Source: an uncultured Oscillibacter sp. (lineage in GTDB: Bacteria > Bacillota > Clostridia > Oscillospirales > Oscillospiraceae). Taken from it: a stretch of DNA of 34,873 nt. A program made the position numbers and the translations under genes. The stretch is from NCBI GenBank assembly GCA_910584995.1, contig CAJUDW010000026.1:1-34873 (forward strand), in the 5' to 3' direction. This document shows positions 25,083 through 32,110 of this stretch, one piece after another; position 1 is the stretch's first letter, and every line of letters starts with the position of its first letter. The notes under the pieces are model-generated. The model was not told where the DNA came from and searched no databases. It saw only the letters and a program-made list of their open reading frames with translations.

Positions 25083-25964
25083 TCAGAACGTTTTCATCAC
25101 GTCCGACACCTCGCTGATGGAGACATAGGCCTTGGGATCCTGCTCCCGGACGATGTTCTTCATCTTCCCCACCTGGAAACGGTTTACAATGATGTAGACC
25201 ACGGTTTTATCCTGGTTGGAGTAGTAGCCCTTCGCCTGGATCACCGTCAGGCCGCATTGGAAGGCCTCCGACAGGGCGGCGCAGATCTCCTTGGGCCTGG
25301 AGGTGACAATCATGGCAGATTTGGCCCGATCCAGGCCCTCCACGATGTAATCCACGGTTTTGGAGGCCGCGGCATAGGCGACAATGGAGTACAGGGGCAG
25401 GATCCAGCTGTTCAGCACCACGCCCGCTACAATGTAGAGGGCCAGATTATAGATCATCACAAAGCTGCCCACGCTGATGCCGATATGGCCCGCGAAAATC
25501 ACTGCCAGCACCTCGATGCCGTCCATGGCCCCGCCGCTGCGGATGGCCAGGCCGCTGCCCATGCCGGACAGCAGCCCGCCGAACAGGGCGCACAGCAGGA
25601 GATCGGAGCCCGCCAGCGGGGATGCCATGCTGACATCCACCGGCAGTACGTCCGTGATGAGCCACGCCACAAAGGCGTATACCGCCACGGTGTAAATGGC
25701 GTAGACGGTGAACAGGAGCCCCTCTTTTTTCAGGCCGTACAGGAACAGCGGGATATTCAGCACCAGCAGGAAAACCGAGAGGGATAAGTAATCCGGCGTC
25801 AGCTGGGAGAGCAGAATTGACGTGCCGGAAACGCCGCTGTCGTAGAGGTTTACCGGCGCAATGAAGATGGTCACACCAAAAGCGTTGATCACGCCTGCCA
25901 GCGTCAGCATCAGGAGATTTGTGGGCTTTACTTTTTTCAGTTCTTTCAATTCTTTTGCCAGCAT
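25083..25964 (-). CDS. YitT-family membrane protein with DUF2179 domain
   Basis: A 293-residue integral membrane protein. About five to six hydrophobic segments (residues 18-205) include the YitT motif LAIRSGGAMDGIEVLAVIFA. The C-terminal cytosolic DUF2179 domain (about 215-290) has TVIQAKGYYSNQDKTVVYII and EQDPKAYVSISEVSDVMKTF. The function is not firmly known; a small-molecule or ion transporter is likely from topology. The ATG at 25964 is preceded by AAAGG. It faces yjbQ with no spacer and no terminator between them. The 190-base divergent gap to the Nudix gene shows a 7-base tandem repeat GGCTACA x2 near 26035 and no clear minus-strand promoter. Confidence 0.9.
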   Translation of the reverse strand: MLAKELKELKKVKPTNLLMLTLAGVINAFGVTIFIAPVNLYDSGVSGTSILLSQLTPDYLSLSVFLLVLNIPLFLYGLKKEGLLFTVYAIYTVAVYAFVAWLITDVLPVDVSMASPLAGSDLLLCALFGGLLSGMGSGLAIRSGGAMDGIEVLAVIFAGHIGISVGSFVMIYNLALYIVAGVVLNSWILPLYSIVAYAAASKTVDYIVEGLDRAKSAMIVTSRPKEICAALSEAFQCGLTVIQAKGYYSNQDKTVVYIIVNRFQVGKMKNIVREQDPKAYVSISEVSDVMKTF

Positions 25965-26103
25965 GGATACAGCGCCTTTCTTGATTGAATTCCGCCGCGG
26001 GCCCGGAACAGCCCGGGGATTTCAAAAACGCAGCGGCTACAGGCTACAGGATACTGGGAAAATATGAATACCATATGAACGCGGGGGCTTTTCCTGATCC
26101 GGC

Positions 26104-26132
26104 TTTTCTTTTTGCCCGGGAACGGGTATAAT
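26104..26132 (+). promoter_or_regulatory. Promoter for the Nudix gene
   Basis: A perfect TATAAT (26127-26132) has only a weak -35 (TTTTCT, 26104-26109) at 17 bases. It lies 23 bases before the start codon. Confidence 0.55.
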
Positions 26133-26155
26133 GAGACCACGAAGGAGCGAGACGT

Positions 26156-26623
26156 ATGCTGAACACCACCCTTTGCTATCTGGAGCGGGGCGACGCATAT
26201 CTGATGCTGCACCGGATAAAGAAAAAGGACGATTTGAACCGGGACAAGTGGATCGGCATCGGCGGCAAGTGCGAGGAGGGGGAGAGCCCCGAGGATTGCC
26301 TGCTGCGGGAGTGCCGGGAGGAGACAGGCCTCTCCCTGGAGGAATACCGCTACCGGGGCCTTGTGACCTTTGTCTCTGACCAGGCCCCTACGGAGTATAT
26401 GCACCTGTTCACAGCCGCACGCTGGTCCGGGCGGCAGAAGGAATGTCCCGAAGGGGATCTGGCCTGGATCAAAAAGCAGGAACTGCTGTCCCTGCCTATC
26501 TGGGAGGGGGACAAAATTTTCCTCCGGCTTTTGGAGGAGGATCGCCCCTTTTTCTCCCTGAAACTCCAATACCGGGGGGAACAGCTGGTGCTGGCAGTTC
26601 TGGATGGAAAACAACTTGTATGA
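26156..26623 (+). CDS. Nudix hydrolase, MutT/8-oxo-dGTPase type
   Basis: A 155-residue pyrophosphohydrolase with a perfect Nudix box: GGKCEEGE followed seven residues later by RECREETGL, fitting GX5EX7REUXEEXGU. The start MLNTTLCYLERGDAYLMLHR and the WIGIGGK approach resemble the 8-oxo-dGTP diphosphatase group that cleans the nucleotide pool, though substrate prediction in this family is unreliable. The ATG at 26156 has AAGGAG 8 bases upstream. A DUF3783 gene follows 33 bases later on the same strand. Confidence 0.9.
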   Translation: MLNTTLCYLERGDAYLMLHRIKKKDDLNRDKWIGIGGKCEEGESPEDCLLRECREETGLSLEEYRYRGLVTFVSDQAPTEYMHLFTAARWSGRQKECPEGDLAWIKKQELLSLPIWEGDKIFLRLLEEDRPFFSLKLQYRGEQLVLAVLDGKQLV

Positions 26624-26656
26624 CCGGCGGAGGATCTGCCGTGAAGGAGGAAACTT

Positions 26657-27034
26657 ATGGGCGGAAAGATTCTGCTGTTTGGATTTGACGATTTGCCCTC
26701 CATTCTGGCGGTGGGCTCCGCCATGGAGGAACTGGGGATTGAGACAATCCCCGTGGCCCGGGCGGATTACGGCAAGCCCCTGGCTGTTCTGGCGGGGCTG
26801 GACGACCCGTCCGGACCGGTGCGGCCCTATGCCGGAGGGCCACTGGGGGGGCGGATGCTGGTATTCTGCGGCCTGGACAGCCAGGTTCCCACGCTGCTGC
26901 CAGCCCTGGCCCAGACGGGGGTGGGGCCGGAGTGCCTGAAAGCCGTGCTGACCAGCCACAACCGCACCTGGGATGCCCTGACGCTTTTTGCGGAATTGCA
27001 GCGGGAGCGGCGGGCCATTGAGGGAAAAGGATGA
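26657..27034 (+). CDS. DUF3783-type protein
   Basis: A 125-residue protein of unknown function. An N-terminal KILLFGFDDLPSILAVGSAM segment resembles a small alpha/beta domain, and the C-terminal LKAVLTSHNRTWDALTLFAE fits the DUF3783 pattern known from Clostridia. It has no signal peptide or membrane segment, and no catalytic motif is visible. The ATG has AGGAGG 7 bases upstream. Its stop overlaps the DUF523 start in ATGA, so the two are coupled, and the Nudix gene precedes them on the same strand. The family call is from memory of the pattern and is moderately sure. Confidence 0.72.
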   Translation: MGGKILLFGFDDLPSILAVGSAMEELGIETIPVARADYGKPLAVLAGLDDPSGPVRPYAGGPLGGRMLVFCGLDSQVPTLLPALAQTGVGPECLKAVLTSHNRTWDALTLFAELQRERRAIEGKG

Positions 27035-27462
27035 AGCTTCTGGTTTCCGCCTGCCTCCTTGGGGCCCGCTGCCGCTATGACGGATTCTGCGCAGCCCACC
27101 CCTTGGCCGGCAAGCTGGCGGAGCGTCACCAGCTTGTCCCTGTCTGCCCGGAGCAGCTGGGGGGCCTCCCCACTCCCCGTCCCCCTGCCGAACTGCGGGA
27201 CGGGCGCATCGCCGCCCGGGACGGGACAGATGTAACGGAGAACTTCCGCCATGGGGCAGAAGAAGCCCTGGCCCTGTGCCGCCTGCTGGGATGCGAGGCC
27301 GCCCTTTTGAAGGAGCGCAGCCCATCCTGCGGGCGGGGCATGATTTATGACGGCTCCTTTTCCGGGACCCTTACCGCCGGGGACGGCGTTACAGCGGCGC
27401 TGCTGGAGGAAAACGGCATCCCGGTATACGGGGAATCCGCCCTGGAATCGCTGCTGGAATGA
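27031..27462 (+). CDS. DUF523 family protein
   Basis: A 143-residue cysteine-containing protein. Family signatures are KLLVSACLLGARCRYDGFCA at the start, VPVCPEQLGGLPTPRPPAEL, AALLKERSPSCGRGMIYDGS, and GDGVTAALLEENGIPVY at the end. The conserved cysteines (Cys8, Cys14, CPEQ and SPSCG) could bind a metal or Fe-S cluster. Its biochemical role is unknown; in some bacteria the domain is fused to DUF1722. It overlaps the DUF3783 gene by 4 bases. No terminator is evident before the birA promoter. Confidence 0.88.
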   Translation: MKLLVSACLLGARCRYDGFCAAHPLAGKLAERHQLVPVCPEQLGGLPTPRPPAELRDGRIAARDGTDVTENFRHGAEEALALCRLLGCEAALLKERSPSCGRGMIYDGSFSGTLTAGDGVTAALLEENGIPVYGESALESLLE

Positions 27463-27501
27463 CGCGAATCTATTAAATACCTCCTTCCTGTTCGTAAAGA
27501 T

Positions 27502-27529
27502 TTGCATTTCCTGTGAAGCGTGCTATAAT
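27502..27529 (+). promoter_or_regulatory. Sigma-A promoter of birA
   Basis: TTGCAT (27502-27507), a 16-base spacer and a perfect TATAAT (27524-27529) give a leader of about 100 bases before the birA ATG. Confidence 0.85.
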
Positions 27530-27587
27530 AAATAAAGTATGGCCGCAAACCGGGAACCGCCTATGCTCCCGGCAGCGGATTCATCAG

Positions 27588-27608
27588 GTACACACATTTG
27601 TACACACA
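27588..27608 (+). repeat. Direct repeat in the birA leader
   Basis: GTACACACA occurs at 27588-27596 and again at 27600-27608, exactly 12 bases apart. It lies downstream of the promoter and 27 bases before the start codon. It does not resemble a dyad-type BirA operator. Confidence 0.6.
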
Positions 27609-27634
27609 CTTTTGAGGGAAAAGGGGGGAGCAGA

Positions 27635-28636
27635 ATGAGTCGTGAAACTGTGCTCGCGCTTCTGCGGCTGGAAGAGGGCGGGTTTGTCTCGGGGGAACAT
27701 TTGAGCCGCCGGCTGGGACTCAGCCGTGCCGCCGTCTGGAAGGCGGTGGACGCCCTGCGGAGGGACGGCTATGACATTGAGGCCCGCACGGGCCTGGGGT
27801 ACCGCCTGATGGCCGCCCCGGACGTGCTGACGGAGGAGGAACTCCGCAGCCTCCTGGGAAAAACTGAAACGGTGGGCCGGAAACTGTGCTGCTTCTCCCA
27901 GGTGAGTTCCACCAATACATACGCCAAGGGCATTGCCCTCACCGGCGCGCCTGACGGCACGGTGGTCATCGCCAACAGCCAGACCGCCGGGCGGGGACGG
28001 CGGGACAGATCCTTTCTCTCCCCGCCGGACCGGGGGATTTACCTGTCCGTCCTTCTGCGGCCGGATCTGCCCCCGGAGCGGCTGACCCCGGTAACGGCCA
28101 TGGCAGGCGTGGCCGTGTGCAACGCGGTGGAACGGGTCTGCGGCGTCCGTCCCGGCCTGAAATGGCCCAACGATCCGGTTCTGGAGAACAAAAAACTCTG
28201 CGGCATTTTAACGGAGATGTCCGTGGAGGCGGAAAGCGGCCACGTGCAGTACCTGGTGCTGGGCATCGGGCTGAACGTGCTGCAAGGCCCCGGGGACTTT
28301 CCCCCGGAACTGGAGGAGATTGCCACCTCCCTCTCCATATCGCTGCGCCGGAACGTCTCCCGTCCCGCCCTGGCGGCGGCGGAAATCGAAGCCCTGGACC
28401 GGCTGTACGCCGATCTGCGGGCCGGGGATCTCTCCCGGTACCTGGAGATCTACCGCCGGGACTGCGTGAACCTGGGCAAAACCGTGCAGCTGTCCGGCGC
28501 AGACGGCAGCCAGGAGATCGTGACCGCCGAAGGGATCGACGATACCTTCGGCCTGGTGGTGCGGGATCAGGCGGGCCATGTCCGGACTGTCCGCTCCGGC
28601 GAGGTCTCCGTCCGCGGCATGTACGGATACGTCTGA
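27635..28636 (+). CDS. birA: BirA, biotin-protein ligase with HTH repressor domain
   Basis: A 333-residue bifunctional protein that attaches biotin to carboxylase carrier domains and may repress biotin genes. The N-terminal winged helix (about 1-60, FVSGEHLSRRLGLSRAAVWK) is followed by the ligase domain. SSTNTYAKG and QTAGRGRRDRSFLSPPDRG form the biotinyl-AMP loop (usual form GRGRRGRxW), and LKWPNDPVLENKKLCGILTE is the core motif. A C-terminal SH3-like domain ends the protein. The ATG at 27635 is chosen because GGGGGAG precedes it and the HTH begins at once; an upstream in-frame ATG would start at the promoter. The first chrA gene follows after 46 bases. Confidence 0.93.
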   Translation: MSRETVLALLRLEEGGFVSGEHLSRRLGLSRAAVWKAVDALRRDGYDIEARTGLGYRLMAAPDVLTEEELRSLLGKTETVGRKLCCFSQVSSTNTYAKGIALTGAPDGTVVIANSQTAGRGRRDRSFLSPPDRGIYLSVLLRPDLPPERLTPVTAMAGVAVCNAVERVCGVRPGLKWPNDPVLENKKLCGILTEMSVEAESGHVQYLVLGIGLNVLQGPGDFPPELEEIATSLSISLRRNVSRPALAAAEIEALDRLYADLRAGDLSRYLEIYRRDCVNLGKTVQLSGADGSQEIVTAEGIDDTFGLVVRDQAGHVRTVRSGEVSVRGMYGYV

Positions 28637-28682
28637 CCGCCTTACGGGGCTGCATCATTTTGAAATCTTTGGAGGGAACATC

Positions 28683-29225
28683 TTGAAGGAAATCTGGGAA
28701 CTGTTTTGGACCTTCGCAAAAATGGGGGTCATGACTTTTGGCGGCGGCATGGCGATGCTGCCGATCCTCCAGCGGGAAGTGGTGGAGAACAAGCACTGGG
28801 CCACCGAGGAGGAACTGGCGGATTATTACGCCATCGGGCAGTGTACGCCGGGTATCATCGCTGTAAATACCGCCACGTTTATCGGCCAGAAATACAGCGG
28901 CATGGCCGGCGGCATAATGGCGACACTGGGCGTTGTGTTTCCGTCCCTGGTCATCATCTCCATCCTGGCAGGGCTGATTACGAATTTCTCCCATCTGGGC
29001 TGGGTACAGAACGCTTTCGCAGGCATCCAGGTCTGCGTGTGCGTACTGATTCTGAACGCGGTTTTGAAGCTGCTGAAAAAGTCCGTGGTGGATAAGCGGA
29101 CCGCCGTCATCTTCCTGGTGGTGCTGGCGGGGAGCGTATTTTTAAAGCTGTCCCCCGTCTGGTTCGTCGTTCTGTCTGCCCTGGCAGGCATTATCCTGAA
29201 GAATTGGGAGGCGCGGGGCACGTAA
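28683..29225 (+). CDS. ChrA-type transporter, short subunit 1
   Basis: A 180-residue membrane protein of the short-chain chromate transporter group, in which two half-length proteins make one transporter. The N-terminus has FAKMGVMTFGGGMAMLPILQ and then YAIGQCTPGIIAVNTATFIG, the hallmarks of the family, with about five hydrophobic segments. Chromate export is known for full-length ChrA; in gut Clostridia the true substrate of these pairs is unknown. No ATG fits, and the TTG at 28683 with GGAGGG 6 bases upstream gives MKEIWELFWTFAKMG. The stop TAATG overlaps the start of the partner gene by one base. Confidence 0.87.
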   Translation: MKEIWELFWTFAKMGVMTFGGGMAMLPILQREVVENKHWATEEELADYYAIGQCTPGIIAVNTATFIGQKYSGMAGGIMATLGVVFPSLVIISILAGLITNFSHLGWVQNAFAGIQVCVCVLILNAVLKLLKKSVVDKRTAVIFLVVLAGSVFLKLSPVWFVVLSALAGIILKNWEARGT

Positions 29226-29839
29226 TGGGCACTTTGCTGACGCTTTATTGGGAATTTTTCAAAACAGGCCTTTTTGCCGTCGGCGGCGGCATGGCCACGC
29301 TGCCGTTCCTCCAGGACATCGGCCAGCGGACCGGCTGGTACACCTATGGGGATCTGATGAACATGCTGGCGGTATCCGAATCCACACCGGGGCCCATCGG
29401 CATCAATATGGCCACCTATGTGGGCTTTACCGTGGCGGGGATACCGGGCGCGGTGATTGCCACGCTGGGCGAGGTCACGCCCTCCATCATCGTGATTTTG
29501 ATTGTGGCGGCGATTTTGAAGAGTTTCCGGGACAACAAATATGTGGATCGGGCTTTTTACGGCCTCCGCCCGGCCTCCACAGGCCTGATTGGCGCCGCCT
29601 GTGTGGCGGTGATCCTGGAGGTACTGACCAATATCCAGTCTCTCGCCCCGGCGGAAGGAAGCCTGTTGAAGGGCTTTGCTTTGGGTGACGGGAGCCTCTT
29701 CCGCTGGCAGGCGCTGCTGCTGGCGGCGGCGCTACTGGTCCTGACCAATTGGGTGAAGCCCACAAAAAATCTCCACCCCATTGTATTTATCGGGCTCTCT
29801 GCCGTGGCAGGCGTGGTATTCCAGTTTGCAAGCCTGTGA
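29225..29839 (+). CDS. ChrA-type transporter, short subunit 2
   Basis: The 204-residue second half of the split transporter. It repeats the same plan: FFKTGLFAVGGGMATLPFLQ, then SESTPGPIGINMATYVGFTV, with about six hydrophobic segments, the last ending IVFIGLSAVAGVVFQFASL. The two halves resemble each other, consistent with an old duplication that gives antiparallel domains. The start ATG at 29225 shares its A with the upstream stop codon. A long perfect palindrome follows. Confidence 0.87.
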   Translation: MGTLLTLYWEFFKTGLFAVGGGMATLPFLQDIGQRTGWYTYGDLMNMLAVSESTPGPIGINMATYVGFTVAGIPGAVIATLGEVTPSIIVILIVAAILKSFRDNKYVDRAFYGLRPASTGLIGAACVAVILEVLTNIQSLAPAEGSLLKGFALGDGSLFRWQALLLAAALLVLTNWVKPTKNLHPIVFIGLSAVAGVVFQFASL

Positions 29840-29859
29840 GGGAAACCTGTTGATAAGAG

Positions 29860-29898
29860 AAACCGTAAGGAGGATGCTATGCATCCTCCTTACGGTTT
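29860..29898. repeat. 18-bp perfect inverted repeat between convergent units
   Basis: AAACCGTAAGGAGGATGC (29860-29877) and GCATCCTCCTTACGGTTT (29881-29898) are separated by TAT. The position after chrA and before the minus-strand Fe-S gene suggests a bidirectional transcription barrier, though no T-run follows. From 29899 to 30093 I see no gene, only a short GGCGGA-AAAA-TCCGCC hairpin at 30028-30043. Confidence 0.7.
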
Positions 29899-30093
29899 AA
29901 TCATTTCAGAAGTCCTCCGGCATTGGTTTGGCCCTATTTGATACATGGCCGAATACCCATTTCCCCCCAATCAAGGCGATTTGGCTCAGCCTTACTTTGT
30001 CTATGAAAAGGAAAATCAACGCAGAGCGGCGGAAAAATCCGCCCCTTAGGCATTTTCACAGTTTTTAAACAAGGCCCATACCGGCGGCCTTGG

Positions 30094-30999
30094 TCACGTT
30101 TGTCCCCGGTTATCCGAAAATCCCTCTTCCGTTTTCCCGGCGAACCCCCAGGAAATTGCTCCTGTGGGGCAGGCTGTCCGGCACTTTCCGCAGCGGATGC
30201 ATTCTCCACCGCAGATATTTTCCGTCACCTCCACCGCCATGGGGCATACCTGCTCACAGGCCCCGCATCCCACGCATTTTCCGGTGTCCAGATGCATCTG
30301 GAAAAAGCTGAACCGGTTGAACAGGGCGTAAAAAGCGCCCAAGGGGCAGAGATACCGGCAGAAGGGCCTGTGCACCACCACGGACAACCCCACAATCAAA
30401 ACCAGCAGGAATGCCTTCCAGCTGAACAGCCAGCCCGCCAGCTTCCGCAGGGCCGGATCCGCCAGCATCAGGGGGATACCGCCCTCCAGCGTTCCCGCGG
30501 GACAGATATATTCACAGAAATATGGCGGCGTCACCCCGGTTTCCGTCACGGCGAAGGCCGGGAGCAGAATCACAAAAACCAGCAGAATCCCATACTTCAA
30601 ATACCGGGCGGGCCGGTCAATTTTTTTCGGAACCCGCAGCTTGGGGGCGGGAATCTGATGGAGCAGATCCTGCACCAGCCCAAAGGGGCACAGCAATCCG
30701 CAGACCGCCCGCCCCAGGACTACGCCGAACAGCATCAGCAGCCCCAGGACATAGAAGGGAAAATGATGCTTCATCCCGCCAAGCGCCGTTTGCAGAGAGC
30801 CAATCGGGCAGGCCCCCAGGGCACCGGGGCAGGAATAGCAGTTGAGTACAGGGACACAGACCGCCTTGGAGCCGCCGGTGAAAATCCGTCCCTTTTGGAA
30901 CCCAATCAGATACCCATTTACCAAAACGGCGGAGATGATCTGCACAATCCTTTGGAAGGAAATCCGCCGTTTCACCCGATTCCGATACATTCCAGACAT
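30094..30999 (-). CDS. Membrane 4Fe-4S protein (NapH/YccM-like)
   Basis: A 301-residue electron-transfer membrane protein. Four to five membrane helices alternate with cysteine motifs: CYSCPGALGACP, VCGLLCPFGLVQDLL, FCEYICPAGTLEG and FCRYLCPLGAFYALF. The C-terminus is a two-cluster ferredoxin domain, CVGCGACEQVCP and CIRCGKCRTACP. This is the NapH/MauN/YccM plan, which passes electrons across or along the membrane. Its neighbours, a CXXC peptide and a thioredoxin-like lipoprotein, suggest it feeds electrons to disulfides outside the cell (inference). The start at 30999 has GGTGAG upstream and lies inside the end of the CXXC peptide gene (28-base overlap), so translation is coupled. Confidence 0.88.
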   Translation of the reverse strand: MSGMYRNRVKRRISFQRIVQIISAVLVNGYLIGFQKGRIFTGGSKAVCVPVLNCYSCPGALGACPIGSLQTALGGMKHHFPFYVLGLLMLFGVVLGRAVCGLLCPFGLVQDLLHQIPAPKLRVPKKIDRPARYLKYGILLVFVILLPAFAVTETGVTPPYFCEYICPAGTLEGGIPLMLADPALRKLAGWLFSWKAFLLVLIVGLSVVVHRPFCRYLCPLGAFYALFNRFSFFQMHLDTGKCVGCGACEQVCPMAVEVTENICGGECIRCGKCRTACPTGAISWGFAGKTEEGFSDNRGQT

Positions 31000-31130
31000 A
31001 TTCTCACCGCTTTCTGCATGACCTCCAGGTGTTCCTGCCGCGCAAGCCCAATGGCAATCAGGAGAACTGACGCCCCCAGCAGGCCATACCGCAGGATCAG
31101 AACCGCTTTACTCTGCAAGGCTGATCTCAT
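30972..31130 (-). CDS. CD1871A-type CXXC motif peptide
   Basis: A 52-residue protein with one membrane helix (about 10-30, VLILRYGLLGASVLLIAIGL) and the C-terminal CLEC motif (Cys45, Cys48) followed by IGIG. I recognise the QKAVRICLECIGIG ending as the CD1871A family of Clostridia, which has no known function. The ATG at 31130 is chosen because GGAGG lies 5 bases upstream and the family pattern begins there. The gene overlaps both neighbours: 23 bases into the lipoprotein gene and 28 bases into the Fe-S gene. The dicysteine at the end of a membrane helix could relay thiol-disulfide electrons between them (inference). Confidence 0.82.
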   Translation of the reverse strand: MRSALQSKAVLILRYGLLGASVLLIAIGLARQEHLEVMQKAVRICLECIGIG

Positions 31131-31716
31131 CCTTTCCTCCAGCCGCCAGCACCTGATTGACTGCCGCCAAAAATACTGCCTCCATGTCCTTCTGAACACC
31201 GATAACGGCGTCCCCTACAAGATTCCCTTCTGCGTCCACAAAGACCGTTGTAGGCGTATACATAAGGTTCCCACTTAAATCCAGCAGATCGCCATCCCCG
31301 GAGATCAAGGTGACGCCCTCAAAACCGGCATCCTGCAAGACAGACTGTGCGCTCTCCTCATTGCCTGCGCCGTCAAGGCAGACCGTTATCAGCTGCACAT
31401 TCTCCGGCAAGGCCTTGCCAAAGGCCGCCAGGCTGGGCATCTCCACGATGCAGGGCCCGCAGGTCAGGGCCCAGAAGTTGATCACCGTCACGTCCTTGGC
31501 CTGAATGTCCTCCTGTGTAAAAGTCCCGCCATCCAGCGTCCCGGCGGAAAAGGACTTCAGGCAGCCAAGCGCAGATGCAGTTCCCTGATCCGCCTCCGCA
31601 CCGTCCGCCTCCTGGGAAACATCCGGGGCAGAATCATCCGCCTTTTTCCCCCCGCATCCAGCCAGCAGGCCCAGGGCCATCAGAAAAACCAGCATCATCG
31701 AAATCATCTTTTTCAT
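31108..31716 (-). CDS. TlpA/ResA-like thioredoxin-fold lipoprotein
   Basis: A 202-residue lipoprotein. The signal MKKMISMMLVFLMALG ends in lipobox LLAGC, with lipid-bearing Cys21. An acidic linker (about 25-48) precedes a thioredoxin fold with active site WALTCGPC (Cys86-Cys89) and a cis-proline loop YTPTTVFVD. Such proteins reduce or rearrange disulfides on the outer face of the membrane. The CGPC core is typical of reducing thioredoxins. The ATG at 31716 has AGAGG 8 bases upstream; an in-frame upstream ATG lacks a site and would spoil the signal peptide. It is the first gene of the three-gene redox cluster. Confidence 0.9.
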   Translation of the reverse strand: MKKMISMMLVFLMALGLLAGCGGKKADDSAPDVSQEADGAEADQGTASALGCLKSFSAGTLDGGTFTQEDIQAKDVTVINFWALTCGPCIVEMPSLAAFGKALPENVQLITVCLDGAGNEESAQSVLQDAGFEGVTLISGDGDLLDLSGNLMYTPTTVFVDAEGNLVGDAVIGVQKDMEAVFLAAVNQVLAAGGKDEISLAE

Positions 31717-31823
31717 ACAAAACCTCTTCCTTTTTTGCAAAATTTTGTTCCCTTTCACCTTTTGTGTTGATGGTCTATGCACCGGCAGCTTCACGAACCG
31801 CCGCTTAAAAGCAGGATATGGCT

Positions 31824-31832
31824 ATAATACCA
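31824..31832 (-). promoter_or_regulatory. Possible extended -10 promoter of the redox cluster
   Basis: Read on the minus strand, TGGTATTAT (31832 to 31824) is an extended -10 element, giving a leader of about 100 bases before the lipoprotein gene. No good -35 hexamer is present; instead the 22-bp dyad at 31838-31859 covers the -35 position, as expected for a regulated promoter. Confidence 0.5.
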
Positions 31833-31837
31833 TAATT

Positions 31838-31859
31838 TTATCAGATCTGCATCTGATAA
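31838..31859. promoter_or_regulatory. 22-bp dyad, probable operator
   Basis: TTATCAGAT (31838-31846) and ATCTGATAA (31851-31859) are perfect inverted arms around CTGC. The dyad lies between the minus-strand redox cluster promoter and a plus-strand ribosome site (AAGGAG, 31858-31863). It could bind a dimeric regulator. On a plus-strand transcript it could instead fold as a hairpin touching that ribosome site. Confidence 0.6.
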
Positions 31860-31870
31860 GGAGATGGCCT

Positions 31871-31987
31871 ATGAACGCAAACGCCAAAAGATTAGTCCCT
31901 TATCCGGTTGAGTGTTGTCGGTTAAAAAAGCGAATAAGTGAGTGGGATTGTTGTATAAACATATCAATGTGTCAGCCCTTGCAATAG
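31871..31987 (+). CDS. Small cysteine-rich frame, 38 codons, unknown
   Basis: The frame starts at an ATG with AAGGAG 7 bases upstream and encodes a 38-residue peptide with five cysteines arranged as ECC, DCC and MC. I recognise no family. The ribosome site and the divergent position next to the dyad suggest a regulator, or the remnant of one, for the redox cluster. Another ATG at 31864 opens a 15-codon frame that stops early, so this may be the broken 5' end of a lost gene. A hairpin overlaps its end. Base composition is AT-rich compared with the rest of the window. Confidence 0.35.
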   Translation: MNANAKRLVPYPVECCRLKKRISEWDCCINISMCQPLQ

Positions 31988-31999
31988 TGAAGGCTGACA
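31970..31999 (+). terminator. Hairpin at the end of the small frame
   Basis: TGTCAGCC (31970-31977) pairs perfectly with GGCTGACA (31992-31999), and T-rich sequence (CATATTTCATTTTG) follows. It overlaps the stop of the 38-codon frame and may terminate that transcript. Confidence 0.5.
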
Positions 32000-32018
32000 C
32001 CATATTTCATTTTGTTCC

Positions 32019-32047
32019 TTGAAATAAGCAGAAAGTAATTATATAAT
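32019..32047 (+). promoter_or_regulatory. Promoter of the orphan lipoprotein
   Basis: TTGAAA (32019-32024), a 17-base spacer and a perfect TATAAT (32042-32047) lie 63 bases before the start codon. Confidence 0.87.
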
Positions 32048-32110
32048 GAAACAGCAGGAGTCATTTTGCTTCTATACATATGAAAACAGAATTTGGGAGG
32101 GAACGCTCAA

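Noticed and set aside
27588..27608. CRISPR-like repeat
   Set aside because: Only two 9-base units 12 bases apart. There are no spacers of regular length and no cas genes.
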